A stretch of DNA of 64,000 bases from an uncultured Clostridia bacterium (GCA_937884975.1 CAKZZS010000050.1:26603-90602); one strand, 5' to 3'. Positions 26,973 through 37,012 are shown, counted from the first letter of the stretch. The notes: generated by a model from the sequence alone, not told the origin. Program-made: numbers and translations.

Positions 26973-29900
26973 TTAAAATCCAAATAAATTCATCTGCATT
27001 GACTCAGGTATACCCTTTAAAGCGCCAACCTCTCTTAATGCCGCTATTACAGCGCTTGACGCGCCGCTTCTGCGCTGGATATCGTCAACCGCAAGGAATT
27101 CTCCCTCGCCGTCATTCTGGGCGTCATAAAGAGCCTTCGCGGCATTTTCTCCGACGCCGCTGAGCGCTACAAACGGCATTCTGAGCTTTCCGTCCTCAAT
27201 ACGGTAGGTTCTTGCGTGAGATTTATATAAGTCAACGGGCAAAAGCTCAATGCCGCGCGAAAGCATTTCGGAAGCTATCTGCATAATGGTAAACTGATCC
27301 TCTTCCTTTTTTGAAATGTCCTTGCCCTTTTGCCTTATCATATCCATATTTCTTTTGATGGCTCCCTTACCCTGAAGCACGGTTACCGCGTCCATATCCT
27401 CGCCTCGAACGGTCAGCATTGCCGCATAGTATTCAAGAGGTTTATAAATCTTAAACCACCCGAGCCGAAGCGCCGCAATAACGTAAGCGGCTGCGTGAGC
27501 CTTCGGGAACATATATTTAATCTTTTCGCAGGAAGAAATATACCATTCGGGAACCTTGTTTTCCCTCATTGCTTCCTTGTACTTATCCCAGTCTTTCTCG
27601 GCGCCCTTTGCAACCTTGCCCTTACGCACGGATTCCATAATCTTAAACGCCATGCTCGGGTCAAGTCCCATATGCATAAGGTAAACCATAATACTGTCAC
27701 GCGTACCGATAACGTTAGAAATCGTACAGGTGCCGTCCTTAATTAACTCCTGCGCATTGCCGAGCCACACGTCGGTACCGTGAGAAAGTCCCGAAATCTG
27801 TAAAAGGTCGGAGAATTTCTGCGGCTTTGTCTCTTTGAGCATTTCAGCAACAAACGGAGTGCCCATTTCGGGTATTGAAAGCGTGCCTATATCAAAGCCT
27901 ATGTCCTCGGGAGTGACGCCTAAAGGCTCGGTGCTTGTGCAAAGTTTTATTACCTCGGGGTCGCATATATCAACATCGTTTACATTAAGCCCCGTAAGAT
28001 CCTCAAGGTGCTTGTAAATACTCGGAACATCGTGACCGAGAAGGTCAAGCTTTAAAATTGTATCGTGGAGCGAACGAAAGTCGAAATGGGTTGTAATCAT
28101 ACCCTTGCTTTCGTCATTCGCAGGATACTGAACAGGCGTAAAGTCCGTAACGTCATATTCGTTAGGAACAACAACCATTCCGCCCGGGTGTTGCGAGGTG
28201 GTTCTCTTAATACCCGTACATCCGTTTTTAAGGCGCTCTGTTTCGGCTTTATTATATACAATGCCTCTTTCCTCGGCATATTTTTTAACAAAGCCGAAAG
28301 CCGTCTGTTCGGCAACGGTCTGAATTGTGCCTGCCTTGAAAACGTGGTCTTTACCGAAAAGCTCTTCGGTATAGCGGTGGGCGAACCACTGATATTCACC
28401 CGAGAAATTAAGGTCGATATCAGGCTGCTTGTCGCCGTGGAAGCCGAGAAAGGTTTCAAACGGTATTTCGTGACCGTCCCGTTTCATCGATTCGCCGCAT
28501 TCGGGGCAGTTTTTCGGAGGCATATCAAAGCCGCTTCCGTACTCTCCGTTAAGGAAAAACTCCGTGTGGTTACATTTCGGACAGCGATAATGCGGAGCGA
28601 GAGGGTTTACCTCGGAAATACCTGCCATTGTCGCGACAAATGACGAGCCGACGGAACCACGCGAACCGACGTGATAGCCGTGGTCCTCGGAATCCCATAC
28701 AAGCTTTTGCGCAATTATGTAAAGAACGGCAAAGCCGTTTGCAATAATCGAGTTAAGCTCTCTTGAAAGTCGGTCGGAAACATACTCGGGTATTTTTCCG
28801 TCCTTCTCGTAAAGTTCTTTTGCCTTGTTCCAGCAGATTTCACGCAGCTGCTCCTCACTGCCCTCAATTGACGGCTGGAAAACGCCGTCGGGGAACGGGC
28901 GGATAACCTCAACCATATCGGCAATTTTATTCGGATTTGTTATAACAATTTCCTTTGCCGTATCTTCTCCAAGATATGAGAATTCAGAAAGCATTTCGTC
29001 AGTTGTTCTGAAAAACAAGTTTGCCTGGTTTTCGTAATCGGTATATCCCTGACCTGCCTGAAGAATTTTTCTGAATATTCCGTCCTTTTCGTCCATAAAA
29101 TGCACGTCGCAGGTGGCAACGGTCATTTTTCCGAGCTTATCGCCCAGAGCGATAATACGGCGGTTGATATTCTGAAGGTCCGCTTCGCTGTTTATGTCGG
29201 CATAAATATCCCTGTCGCTTCTGATCATAAACGAGTTATTAGTGACAGGCTGAATTTCAAGATAATCGTAGAAGGAAGCAATTTTTTCAATTTCTTCCTC
29301 GCTTTTGCCCTCAACAATTGCCCTGTAAAGCTCGCCGGCTTCGCACGCGGAACCTATAATAAGCCCCTCGCGGCGCTTTACAAGCTCGCTCTTCGGAATT
29401 CTCGGGCGGCGGTAGAAATACTTAAGGTTACTTGAGGAAATAAGCTCATACATATTCTTAAGTCCCGTTAGATTTTTTGCAAGAATAATCATATGATAAC
29501 TCGGCAGAGTTTTCATAACCTCTTTATCCTCAATATTTTCAACACCGTCATCATTTACGAAATATGCTTCAACGCCGTAGATAACCTTAATCTTATCGCC
29601 TGCCGCGGTCATAGCCTCGGGAAACGCCTGAACGCAGCCGTGGTCGGTGATGGCTATCGCCTTATGACCCCATTTTATTGCGCGCTTGACTAAATCCGAA
29701 GCGCTTGTCACCGCGTCAAGCTCGGACATTTTTGTATGTAAGTGAAGCTCGACGCGTTTTTCCTCGGCTTCATCCGTTTTTTCAACTTTCTGAACCGTTG
29801 AAATATTCCTGATATTGAGCGTGTACTCGTTTGTATACTTATCAAGCCTTACGTCGCCGCAGACCATAACCGTAAGCCCGTCCTTAAGCTTTGACAGAAG

Positions 29901-30710
29901 AATCTGCGTCCTCTCCTTTTCGTCAAAAAGCTTACAGGTGTACGAATCGGTATAGTCAGTGATATTAAAGGTAATAATATTGCTTCTGCCGTCTCGTGTT
30001 GTTCTTACCTCAAGGTCAAAAATATCGCCCCAGATAATGACTCTTCCCGAATCGAAATGCACGTCCTTGATATGTATCGGGTCCTTGTGAATCGGCGCGC
30101 CGAAAATCGGATGAAGCGATTCAAAAATAATCGGAAAGCCCTCAACTACTCTTCTCTCACTTGGAGCAGGTATCTCCATTGCGCGTTGCGCCTTAATTGC
30201 CGACTGCTTGTCTATTTCCTGCTGTATTTCTTCAAGCGTGGGCATTTTGTCCGAAAACTCGCTTTTAAGCTTTACGTCATATTCAAGCGAAAAACGTTCT
30301 TTCAGAAGCGAAGAAATAAACTCATCGCAATGAGCGTCAAGCAGCACCTTTTCACCGCCGTTTTTAAGCGTTACGGTAAATTCATTTTCGCTGACAAGGA
30401 CCGAGGCGTTATCAAAGAACCCGTTTGCAACGGGAATCGCTCTTTTTGTAAGAACAAAAATATCGTTATAAACCGCAGGAGAAAATACTTCTTTATCAAA
30501 TTTTATAAAAAGTCTGCTTGTTTTCAAATCAAGCGCAGACGCTATTCTCTTTTCAACCCTGTCAACAAGCTCAACATCCGCGTACTCGCCCATTTCAAGC
30601 GTAAATTCAACAACCCTCTCCTCATCGTCAAGGGTTGTTGCAGTGATTTTATTGCTTTCAGGGAAGCCCTTACAGACCGTAGGACTGAATAAATCCTGTA
30701 ACGAAGCCAT
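26973..30710 (-). CDS. polC: DNA polymerase III alpha subunit, PolC type, lacking the exonuclease domain
   Basis: Replicative polymerase of low-GC Gram-positives, 1245 aa. Domain order: N-terminal region (1-210), OB fold (about 211-310), PHP (RVELHLHTKMS at about 319-329, AITDHGCVQAFPEA), palm and fingers with zinc-finger CPKCNHTEFF...CPECGESM, catalytic Asp in KQPDIDLNFSGEYQ, and a C-terminal clamp-binding tail QMNLFGF. Bacillus-type PolC is about 1430 aa because a DEDD proofreading exonuclease interrupts PHP after GVEA...DDGV. Here the chain goes from GVEAYFVNDDGV directly to TLPSYHMIILAKN (residues about 379-413), and no DxExTG motif occurs anywhere. It ends the pyrH-ispG operon. Confidence 0.96.
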   Translation of the reverse strand: MASLQDLFSPTVCKGFPESNKITATTLDDEERVVEFTLEMGEYADVELVDRVEKRIASALDLKTSRLFIKFDKEVFSPAVYNDIFVLTKRAIPVANGFFDNASVLVSENEFTVTLKNGGEKVLLDAHCDEFISSLLKERFSLEYDVKLKSEFSDKMPTLEEIQQEIDKQSAIKAQRAMEIPAPSERRVVEGFPIIFESLHPIFGAPIHKDPIHIKDVHFDSGRVIIWGDIFDLEVRTTRDGRSNIITFNITDYTDSYTCKLFDEKERTQILLSKLKDGLTVMVCGDVRLDKYTNEYTLNIRNISTVQKVEKTDEAEEKRVELHLHTKMSELDAVTSASDLVKRAIKWGHKAIAITDHGCVQAFPEAMTAAGDKIKVIYGVEAYFVNDDGVENIEDKEVMKTLPSYHMIILAKNLTGLKNMYELISSSNLKYFYRRPRIPKSELVKRREGLIIGSACEAGELYRAIVEGKSEEEIEKIASFYDYLEIQPVTNNSFMIRSDRDIYADINSEADLQNINRRIIALGDKLGKMTVATCDVHFMDEKDGIFRKILQAGQGYTDYENQANLFFRTTDEMLSEFSYLGEDTAKEIVITNPNKIADMVEVIRPFPDGVFQPSIEGSEEQLREICWNKAKELYEKDGKIPEYVSDRLSRELNSIIANGFAVLYIIAQKLVWDSEDHGYHVGSRGSVGSSFVATMAGISEVNPLAPHYRCPKCNHTEFFLNGEYGSGFDMPPKNCPECGESMKRDGHEIPFETFLGFHGDKQPDIDLNFSGEYQWFAHRYTEELFGKDHVFKAGTIQTVAEQTAFGFVKKYAEERGIVYNKAETERLKNGCTGIKRTTSQHPGGMVVVPNEYDVTDFTPVQYPANDESKGMITTHFDFRSLHDTILKLDLLGHDVPSIYKHLEDLTGLNVNDVDICDPEVIKLCTSTEPLGVTPEDIGFDIGTLSIPEMGTPFVAEMLKETKPQKFSDLLQISGLSHGTDVWLGNAQELIKDGTCTISNVIGTRDSIMVYLMHMGLDPSMAFKIMESVRKGKVAKGAEKDWDKYKEAMRENKVPEWYISSCEKIKYMFPKAHAAAYVIAALRLGWFKIYKPLEYYAAMLTVRGEDMDAVTVLQGKGAIKRNMDMIRQKGKDISKKEEDQFTIMQIASEMLSRGIELLPVDLYKSHARTYRIEDGKLRMPFVALSGVGENAAKALYDAQNDGEGEFLAVDDIQRRSGASSAVIAALREVGALKGIPESMQMNLFGF

Positions 30711-31760
30711 TTACAATTCCTCTATCTCTTTCATCAATTCGTCGACTATATCCTTTTCGTCGACCTTTTTAACGATTTCACCTTTTTTGAAGATAAGTCC
30801 GCACCCATCGCCGCCTGCAACGCCGATATCGGCTTCCTTCGCTTCACCCGGACCGTTTACAATACAGCCCATTACGGCAACCTTAATCGGTTTTTTACAG
30901 TTTGCAAGTCTCTCTTCAACCTCATTCGCAAGTGAAATAAGGTCAATTTTCGTCCTGCCGCAGGTAGGGCAGGAAACTATGTACGGGCAGTCGGTTTTAA
31001 TGCCGACAGCCTTTAAAATATCGTTGCCTGCCGCGATTTCCTTAACGGGGTCGGCAGTCATTGAAACGCGTATCGTATCGCCTATGCCGTCAAGAAGAAG
31101 CGCTCCTATACCTGCCGCCGACTTGATAAGCCCCATTCTTGACGTGCCTGCCTCGGTAACGCCGAGATGAAGCGGATAGTCGCACTCGGACGCAACTATG
31201 CGGTAAGCGTTGACCATATTTTCAACATTTGAGGATTTAATAGAGACAACGATGTCCTCAAAGTCATATTTTTCAAGAAGCCTTATATGCCTAAAAACGC
31301 TTTGAGCCATACCCTCTGGCGTAACGCCGCCGTATTTATAAAGTATATCCTTTTCAAGCGAGCCTGAATTTACGCCGATTCTTATGGGAATATTCTTTTG
31401 TCTGCATGCGTCGGCAACGGCCTTAACCCTATCCTCGGAACCGATATTTCCGGGATTTATACGGATTTTATCTGCGCCTGCCGCAACGCTTTCAAGAGCG
31501 CAGCGGTAATCAAAATGAATATCCGCCACAACGGGAATGCTTACGGCATTTTTTACTGCTTCAAGCGTTTTTACGCTTTCAACATCGGGCACGGTAAGGC
31601 GGACTATTTCACAGCCTGCCTTTTCAAGCTCCTTTGCCTGACGGACGTTTCCCTCAATATCGGAAGCGATTACGTTGAGCATTGACTGAACCGTTATTTT
31701 ATTTTCACCGCCGATTTTTACGTTACCTGCCGTAACGACGCGGCTTTTTCTTCTTTCCAT
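30711..31760 (-). CDS. ispG: 4-hydroxy-3-methylbut-2-en-1-yl diphosphate synthase (IspG/GcpE)
   Basis: Fe-S enzyme of the MEP isoprenoid pathway. It has 349 aa with a TIM barrel (VPVVADIHFDYRCALESV, KIRINPGNIG, IGVNSGSLEKDIL, HLGVTEAGTSRMGLIKSA) and a C-terminal ferredoxin-like domain carrying the [4Fe-4S] cysteines (VSCPTCGRTKIDL and VMGCIVNGPGEAKEAD). It is adjacent to rseP and polC. Confidence 0.97.
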   Translation of the reverse strand: MERRKSRVVTAGNVKIGGENKITVQSMLNVIASDIEGNVRQAKELEKAGCEIVRLTVPDVESVKTLEAVKNAVSIPVVADIHFDYRCALESVAAGADKIRINPGNIGSEDRVKAVADACRQKNIPIRIGVNSGSLEKDILYKYGGVTPEGMAQSVFRHIRLLEKYDFEDIVVSIKSSNVENMVNAYRIVASECDYPLHLGVTEAGTSRMGLIKSAAGIGALLLDGIGDTIRVSMTADPVKEIAAGNDILKAVGIKTDCPYIVSCPTCGRTKIDLISLANEVEERLANCKKPIKVAVMGCIVNGPGEAKEADIGVAGGDGCGLIFKKGEIVKKVDEKDIVDELMKEIEEL

Positions 31761-31761
31761 A

Positions 31762-32847
31762 CTATTTCACCAGTTTCATAATATCGCTGAACGTAACCAC
31801 AACCATCAGCACAAGAAGCAACGCAAGTCCGACGCCGTGAATAATGCCCTCGTACTTCGGCTTTACGGGCTTACGGCGTATAAGCTCAATAAACATAAAC
31901 AGAAGCCGTCCGCCGTCAAGCGCAGGAAGCGGAAGCAGGTTGAAAACGCCGATATTTATGGTTATTAGCGCCATCATCAGAAGAACCGTATACCAGTCTC
32001 CGCCGGTTGTGGCTTCCTCCGTTGCGTCAACTATTATATTTATTGTGCCAACCGGTCCCGACAAATCCGAAAGTCCGTATCTTCCCGTAATCAAATCGAA
32101 AAGCGACAGTCTTACAAGGCGCACTATCGACGCGGACTGGGTAAAGGTATTTTTAAGAATATTTAAAAAATTAGGCTCTTCTCCGACAATTACAAAATCA
32201 TAGGTGATAACCGTTACTCCCTCAACCTCGTGGGTTTCAAACTGTAATCCGTCCAATTCAACCTTTTCTCCGTCGCGCTCAACGACGAGGTCGTACTTGC
32301 CGTCCTCGCTACGGCTGAGAAGGAACATAAGGTCCATATCCGAATAAAGACGGTGTCCGTCAATTTTAAGAAATTTGTCCCCTACCTTAAGCCCGTTCTG
32401 CTCGCTGACGGCGTTTTCGGTAAAGGAATGAATTGTATTTGTGCCGATAAGGTCTCCGCTTGTTGAAAGCATAACCGCAACAATAACAAGACCCAGAATT
32501 ATATTCATAATTGCGCCTGCGGCAACAATTATGATTCTTTTCCAGACCTTTTGTTTATTAAAAGCTCTTTCGTCCTCGCTCTCCTCGTCCTCGCCCTCCA
32601 TACTGACAAAGCCGCCGATGGGGAAAAGCCTTAACGCATAAAGAGTTTCACCCTTTTTCTTTTTGAAAAGGGCAGGTCCCATACCTATTGCAAATTCGTT
32701 TACCTTAACCTTAAAAAGCTTTGCGGTGGCAAAATGACCGCATTCGTGAATCATTACAATAATGCCGAAAAACAGAATTGCAAGTAAAATCTTCCACGTC
32801 TTACCCCATATTGCCGCAAGGCTGACAGCCGCTAAAATACAAATCAC
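31762..32847 (-). CDS. rseP: Site-2 intramembrane metalloprotease (RseP/RasP family)
   Basis: A 361-aa zinc membrane protease that cuts anti-sigma factors and signal-peptide remnants within the membrane. The zinc motif is MIHECGHFATAKLF (the family HExxH as HECGH). The other ligand region is NLLPLPALDGGRLLF near the C-terminus. A PDZ domain lies between (about residues 135-215, VSEQNGLKVGDKFLKIDGH). It sits between dxr and ispG. Confidence 0.95.
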   Translation of the reverse strand: MICILAAVSLAAIWGKTWKILLAILFFGIIVMIHECGHFATAKLFKVKVNEFAIGMGPALFKKKKGETLYALRLFPIGGFVSMEGEDEESEDERAFNKQKVWKRIIIVAAGAIMNIILGLVIVAVMLSTSGDLIGTNTIHSFTENAVSEQNGLKVGDKFLKIDGHRLYSDMDLMFLLSRSEDGKYDLVVERDGEKVELDGLQFETHEVEGVTVITYDFVIVGEEPNFLNILKNTFTQSASIVRLVRLSLFDLITGRYGLSDLSGPVGTINIIVDATEEATTGGDWYTVLLMMALITINIGVFNLLPLPALDGGRLLFMFIELIRRKPVKPKYEGIIHGVGLALLLVLMVVVTFSDIMKLVK

Positions 32848-32854
32848 CTACTAA

Positions 32855-33997
32855 TCAATAATTTTCAACAAGTTCTCTTGCAAGAGCGTCAATTTCCATT
32901 ACGTCCTCATAAGTGTACGAGTCGTAAACCGGTATTTTTTCAAGCACCGAAGCGCTTCTTTCGTAAATGTCAAGGAAGCCTATTTTTCCCTCACGGAACA
33001 TTTTATTAGCCTGTTCATTTGCGGAATTGACCGCCGCAGGGTACAGTCCGCCGAGACTTATTGCCTTTCGGCAGAGATTTATGCACTTAAAGGTGTCATA
33101 ATCAGGCTCAAAAAACGTAAGTGAGCCGCATTTCGCAAGGTCAAGCTCGCCTACGGGCGACTCAAATCGGTCGGGATACGTCAGGGCGTACTGAATGGGA
33201 ATTCTCATATCGGGAAGTCCGAGCTGCGCGAGCACGGAATTGTCGTCAAATTCAATAAGAGAATGGACAATACTCTCTCTGTGAACAACGATGTCAATAT
33301 CCTCGGGCTTCATCTTAAAAAGCCATACCGCTTCAATAAGTTCAAGCCCCTTATTCATCATTGTAGCAGAGTCAATGGTTATTTTTGCACCCATTGACCA
33401 ATTAGGATGCTTTAGGGCATTTTCAACCGTAACATTTTTTAATTCTTCAATAGTTTTCCCGAAAAACGGACCGCCCGACGCGGTAAGAATAAGTTTTTTT
33501 AACTGCTTTTTATCGTAACAGCCCTGAAGACACTGAAAAATCGCCGAATGCTCGCTGTCAACGGGTAAAATTTCAACGCCGTATTCATCAGCCTTTTCAT
33601 ACACAAGCTTTCCGCCTGCAACAAGCGTTTCCTTATTTGCAAGCGCAATTTTCTTTTTCGCCTCAATTGCCGCAAGAGTAGGCTTAAGTCCTGCCATACC
33701 GACAACGGAATTGAGAACCGTGTCGCAGTTTTTTTCGCTTGCGCATTCGCAAACGCCCTCAAGCCCTGCGCGCACCTTTATATCGGTGTCCGCAAGACGG
33801 GTTTTCAGGTCTGCCGCTGCTTTTTCATCAACAAGCGCAACCGTTTCGGGCTTAAATTCGCGCGCCTGCTTTTCAATTAACTCCGCGTTTGAATACGCCG
33901 CAAGAGCGCTGACGCGATAGCCCCTTTTCCTTGCGACGTCAAGGCTCTGGGTGCCAATTGAACCCGTAGAGCCTAAAACCGAAAGCACCTTTGTCAT
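32855..33997 (-). CDS. dxr: 1-deoxy-D-xylulose-5-phosphate reductoisomerase
   Basis: NADPH-dependent second step of the MEP pathway. It has 380 aa. Motifs are VLGSTGSIGTQSLDVAR (nucleotide binding), ALANKETLVAGG, PVDSEHSAIFQCLQG (metal Asp/Glu), TASGGPFFGK, HPNWSMGAKITIDSATMMNKGLE and VHRESIVHSLIEFDDNS. Its start overlaps the cdsA stop by 4 bp. Confidence 0.97.
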   Translation of the reverse strand: MTKVLSVLGSTGSIGTQSLDVARKRGYRVSALAAYSNAELIEKQAREFKPETVALVDEKAAADLKTRLADTDIKVRAGLEGVCECASEKNCDTVLNSVVGMAGLKPTLAAIEAKKKIALANKETLVAGGKLVYEKADEYGVEILPVDSEHSAIFQCLQGCYDKKQLKKLILTASGGPFFGKTIEELKNVTVENALKHPNWSMGAKITIDSATMMNKGLELIEAVWLFKMKPEDIDIVVHRESIVHSLIEFDDNSVLAQLGLPDMRIPIQYALTYPDRFESPVGELDLAKCGSLTFFEPDYDTFKCINLCRKAISLGGLYPAAVNSANEQANKMFREGKIGFLDIYERSASVLEKIPVYDSYTYEDVMEIDALARELVENY

Positions 33998-34863
33998 GAT
34001 AAAATGCCCCTGTATATAACTATGATAGCGTTAAGAGCCGCAATTACAAAAAGTCCCGAGTCAAATCTGTCCATAACTCCGCCGTGACCGGGAACAACGT
34101 TTCCGAAATCCTTTACGTCAAAATTACGCTTGATGACTGACGCGGAAAGGTCACCTACCATGCTTATAAGCGCAAGAAGAAGTGAAATGATAATCACCTC
34201 TAAATAGTTCATGCTGTGCTTTTCAAAGAAGAAATTGTCATACACCGCAAAAAGGATTACGCAGCTGAGCACGCCGCCGATAATTCCGCCGATAGCGCCC
34301 TCAACCGTCTTTTTCGGACTGATATTCGGACACATTTTGTGCTTGCCGAAAAGACTGCCCGTAAAGTAAGCGAAGGTATCCGTAAGCCACGCCGCAAGAA
34401 GAGCAAACAGAATGAAAAATCTTCCGTAATGCTTATCGTAAACGTCGCTGTATGTAATATACATATCCCTTAAATTAAAAAGACACGAAAAAGCGTACGG
34501 AACAATAACCGACGAGAGGATTACGCTTGTAACCTCCTCAAACTTTGTCTGCTCATATTTTGCGAGCATAAGTCCCATAAGAAGGATTATGTAAAACACA
34601 AGGAAGCCTACGGTTGAAAACCTAATGTTCAGCAGGCTGTTTAATTCCTTTGCGTACTCATAGTAAACGGGGATGAGCGCCGCAACGCACACGCTTATAT
34701 AATACATCGGCTTATTTTTAAGTCCGATACATTTATTCAGCTCAAAGCACGCCGTCGCTGAAAGCGCGGCAACGGTAATTACCATTGCCGGAGTGTAGCA
34801 AAATACGACAATTGTTATGCCGAAAATGGCTGCAAGTATTCCGAAAACTGTTCTCTTTAACAT
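33994..34863 (-). CDS. cdsA: Phosphatidate cytidylyltransferase
   Basis: Makes CDP-diacylglycerol, the precursor of acidic phospholipids. It is a 289-aa polytopic membrane protein with the C-terminal CdsA signature (SMVGDLSASVIKRNFDVKDFGNVVPGHGGVMDRFDS) and the DTFAYFTGSLFGKHKMCPNISPKKTVEG segment carrying metal-binding acidic residues. It lies between uppS and dxr. Confidence 0.96.
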   Translation of the reverse strand: MLKRTVFGILAAIFGITIVVFCYTPAMVITVAALSATACFELNKCIGLKNKPMYYISVCVAALIPVYYEYAKELNSLLNIRFSTVGFLVFYIILLMGLMLAKYEQTKFEEVTSVILSSVIVPYAFSCLFNLRDMYITYSDVYDKHYGRFFILFALLAAWLTDTFAYFTGSLFGKHKMCPNISPKKTVEGAIGGIIGGVLSCVILFAVYDNFFFEKHSMNYLEVIIISLLLALISMVGDLSASVIKRNFDVKDFGNVVPGHGGVMDRFDSGLFVIAALNAIIVIYRGILS

Positions 34864-34872
34864 AAAATAACC

Positions 34873-35607
34873 TCACACGCCGCCGAAACGACGGTTTCTT
34901 TTTTCGAATTCTCTTAAGGCTTCGTTCAGATCCTCTTTCGAGAAATCCGGCCAAAGCACGTTTGACGACCAGAACTCGGCGTAAGCCGCCTGCCAGAGCA
35001 TAAAGTTTGACAGTCTGTGCTCGCCGCTGGGCCGTATTATCAGGTCAAGGTCGGGCTGACCGGCTGTATAAAGGTGGTTTGTGACCGTCTCCTCGGTGAT
35101 ATCGTCCGGAGAAAGAACGCCGGATTTAACCTTTTTTGCAATTTCCCTTGCCGAATGTGTAATCTCCTCGCGGCTGCCGTAGTTAATGGCGATATTGACA
35201 ATGACCTTATGCTGTTTTCCGCTGACGCGCTCAATTTTATTCATCAGCATCTTCATATCCATCGGAAGATTACTCCTGTCGCCCAGGAAGGTCATATGAA
35301 TACCCTTTTCCTCGTTTTCCGCCTTGCGTTCGTCCGCCTCTTTAAGGTATTCCCTGAAAAGGTTCATAATGGCGTTTACCTCTTCCTTGGGTCTGCGCCA
35401 GTTTTCCGTAGAAAAGGCATAAAATGTCATACACTTTATGCCTATGTCCGCGGCGTACTCGCCTATTACCCTGAAGGTTTTTGCGCCCTCAATATGTCCC
35501 TTATAGCGCGGCAGACCTCTCTGCTGCGCCCATCTGCCGTTACCGTCCATAATAAAGCCGACGTGCTGCGGCAGAACGTCAAATTTAGGTAAGCTGTTAT
35601 CGTCCAT
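34873..35607 (-). CDS. uppS: Isoprenyl transferase (undecaprenyl diphosphate synthase family)
   Basis: Makes the long-chain polyprenyl diphosphate carrier for cell-wall synthesis. It has 244 aa. Motifs are VGFIMDGNGRWAQQRGLPRYKGH (catalytic Asp and phosphate-binding Arg), YAFSTENWRRP (FSxENW), and the C-terminal DLIIRPSGEHRLSNFMLWQAAYAEFW. It starts 5 bp after frr. Confidence 0.97.
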   Translation of the reverse strand: MDDNSLPKFDVLPQHVGFIMDGNGRWAQQRGLPRYKGHIEGAKTFRVIGEYAADIGIKCMTFYAFSTENWRRPKEEVNAIMNLFREYLKEADERKAENEEKGIHMTFLGDRSNLPMDMKMLMNKIERVSGKQHKVIVNIAINYGSREEITHSAREIAKKVKSGVLSPDDITEETVTNHLYTAGQPDLDLIIRPSGEHRLSNFMLWQAAYAEFWSSNVLWPDFSKEDLNEALREFEKRNRRFGGV

Positions 35608-35611
35608 AATG

Positions 35612-36166
35612 TCAGATTTCCATTATTTCCTTTTTCTTTTCTTCACTTGACTCGTCAATGAGCTTTGTGAACTTATCCGTAATCTTCTGGATTTTTTCCT
35701 TGCCTTCCTTAAGGTCGTCCTCGGTGATTTCGGAGTCCTTTTTCATCTTTTCAAGCTTGTCAATTGCGTCGCGTCTTACGTTTCTAACGGAAACCTTTGC
35801 TTCCTCGCCGTACTTTGCAACGTCCTTTGTGAGCAAAACTCTTCTCTCCTCGGTAAGGGGCGGGAAGGTAAGACGGATAACTCTTCCGTCATTCATCGGG
35901 TTAATGCCGAGATCCGACGACTGAATAGCCTTCATAATCGGGTTAAGAGTACTTGCGTCCCAAGGCTGGATGGTAAGAATTCTTGCCTCTGCAACGGATA
36001 CCGCCGCCATCTGGTTTATGGGCGTGGGAACTCCGTAATAGTCAACAAGAATTTTATCAAGCACGGAAGCAGTTGCCCTGCCTGCTCTCATTGAAGCATA
36101 TTCGTGGTTAAGAGCGTCAACCGTTTTCTGCATTTTTTCTTCTGCAAAATTAAATACTGTCTGCAT
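35612..36166 (-). CDS. frr: Ribosome recycling factor
   Basis: Releases post-termination ribosomes with EF-G. It has 184 aa, the usual length. Motifs are LNHEYASMRAGRATASVLDKI near the N-terminus, the domain II segment VDYYGVPTPINQMAAVSVAEARILTIQPWD, and the C-terminal helix VSVRNVRRDAIDKLEKMKKD. It follows pyrH in the usual Firmicute order. Confidence 0.98.
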   Translation of the reverse strand: MQTVFNFAEEKMQKTVDALNHEYASMRAGRATASVLDKILVDYYGVPTPINQMAAVSVAEARILTIQPWDASTLNPIMKAIQSSDLGINPMNDGRVIRLTFPPLTEERRVLLTKDVAKYGEEAKVSVRNVRRDAIDKLEKMKKDSEITEDDLKEGKEKIQKITDKFTKLIDESSEEKKKEIMEI

Positions 36167-36191
36167 AATTATCCTCCTGAATATTTACCTT

Positions 36192-36899
36192 TTATTTAAC
36201 AACTGTGCCGATTTTTTTACCGCAAACGGCATCAACGATATTTTGCGGATTATTAAGATTAAATACAAGAATTGCTATTCCGTTATCCCTGCAAAGCGAA
36301 GCGGCGGTGCTGTCCATAACCGCAAGGCCCTTTGAAAGAACCTCGTTATGGGAAAGCTCGTCGTATTTTACCGCGTCGCTGAACTTATTGGGATCCTTAT
36401 CGTAAACGCCGTCAACGTTTGTTGCCTTAAAGATTATATCCGCGTCAATTTCCGCGGCGCGAAGAGCCGCAGCGGTATCGGTAGTAAAGAACGGGTTACC
36501 CGTTCCGCAGCCGAAGATTACAACCCTGCCCTTTTCAAAGTGGCGCGTTGCCTTATTTCTGATATAAGGCTCGGCTATCTGACGCATTTCAATAGCAGTC
36601 TGAACTCTTACGGGAACGCCCATCTGCTCAAGCGAATCGCAAAGAGCAAGCGAGTTCATAACGGTCGCGAGCATACCCATATGGTCCGCCCTCGTCCTGT
36701 CCATTTTCCCGGAGCTTCTTCCCCTCCAGAAATTTCCGCCGCCGACAACAATGCCCACCTGAACGCCAAGCTCGGTAACCTGCTTTACAGCCGAGCAAAT
36801 GTTTTCAACCGTGTCAAAGTCAATTCCTTTTTTCTCCTCACCGGCAAGCACCTCGCCGCTGAGCTTTAATAAAATTCTTTTGTAAATGGGAGCAACCAT
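36192..36899 (-). CDS. pyrH: UMP kinase
   Basis: Phosphorylates UMP to UDP. It has 235 aa in the amino-acid-kinase fold. Motifs are [53 protein letters not shown], and [24 protein letters not shown] chose ATG 36899 because GGAGG sits 8 bases upstream; an in-frame ATG at 36917 has no ribosome binding site. It heads the pyrH-frr-uppS-cdsA-dxr-rseP-ispG-polC operon. Confidence 0.97.
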   Translation of the reverse strand: MVAPIYKRILLKLSGEVLAGEEKKGIDFDTVENICSAVKQVTELGVQVGIVVGGGNFWRGRSSGKMDRTRADHMGMLATVMNSLALCDSLEQMGVPVRVQTAIEMRQIAEPYIRNKATRHFEKGRVVIFGCGTGNPFFTTDTAAALRAAEIDADIIFKATNVDGVYDKDPNKFSDAVKYDELSHNEVLSKGLAVMDSTAASLCRDNGIAILVFNLNNPQNIVDAVCGKKIGTVVK

Positions 36900-36941
36900 T
36901 TTATTTCCTCCAAACATAAAATTCCATATTTCCTATATTTT

Positions 36942-36970
36942 ATAATATTTACTCTTATATGTAAAGACAA
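36942..36970 (-). promoter_or_regulatory. Promoter of the pyrH-polC operon
   Basis: On the minus strand, TTGTCT (36965-36970) and TATTAT (36942-36947) are 17 bp apart, about 40 bp before the pyrH start. Confidence 0.6.
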
Positions 36971-36983
36971 TTTTGATTTATTA

Positions 36984-37012
36984 TTGACTATTGAATGTAA
37001 AAAAATTATAAT
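36984..37012 (+). promoter_or_regulatory. Promoter of the NahK-like kinase gene
   Basis: TTGACT (36984-36989) and TATAAT (37007-37012) are 17 bp apart. They point away from the pyrH promoter, so this is a divergent promoter region. Confidence 0.75.

Noticed and set aside
28065..28643. A 192-aa plus-strand ORF opposite polC
   Set aside because: Shadow of the real polC frame, with no motif or ribosome binding site support.
30057..30692. A 211-aa plus-strand ORF opposite polC
   Set aside because: It lies wholly inside polC on the other strand, is very Lys/Arg/Phe-rich, and shows no domain; it is a shadow of codon bias.
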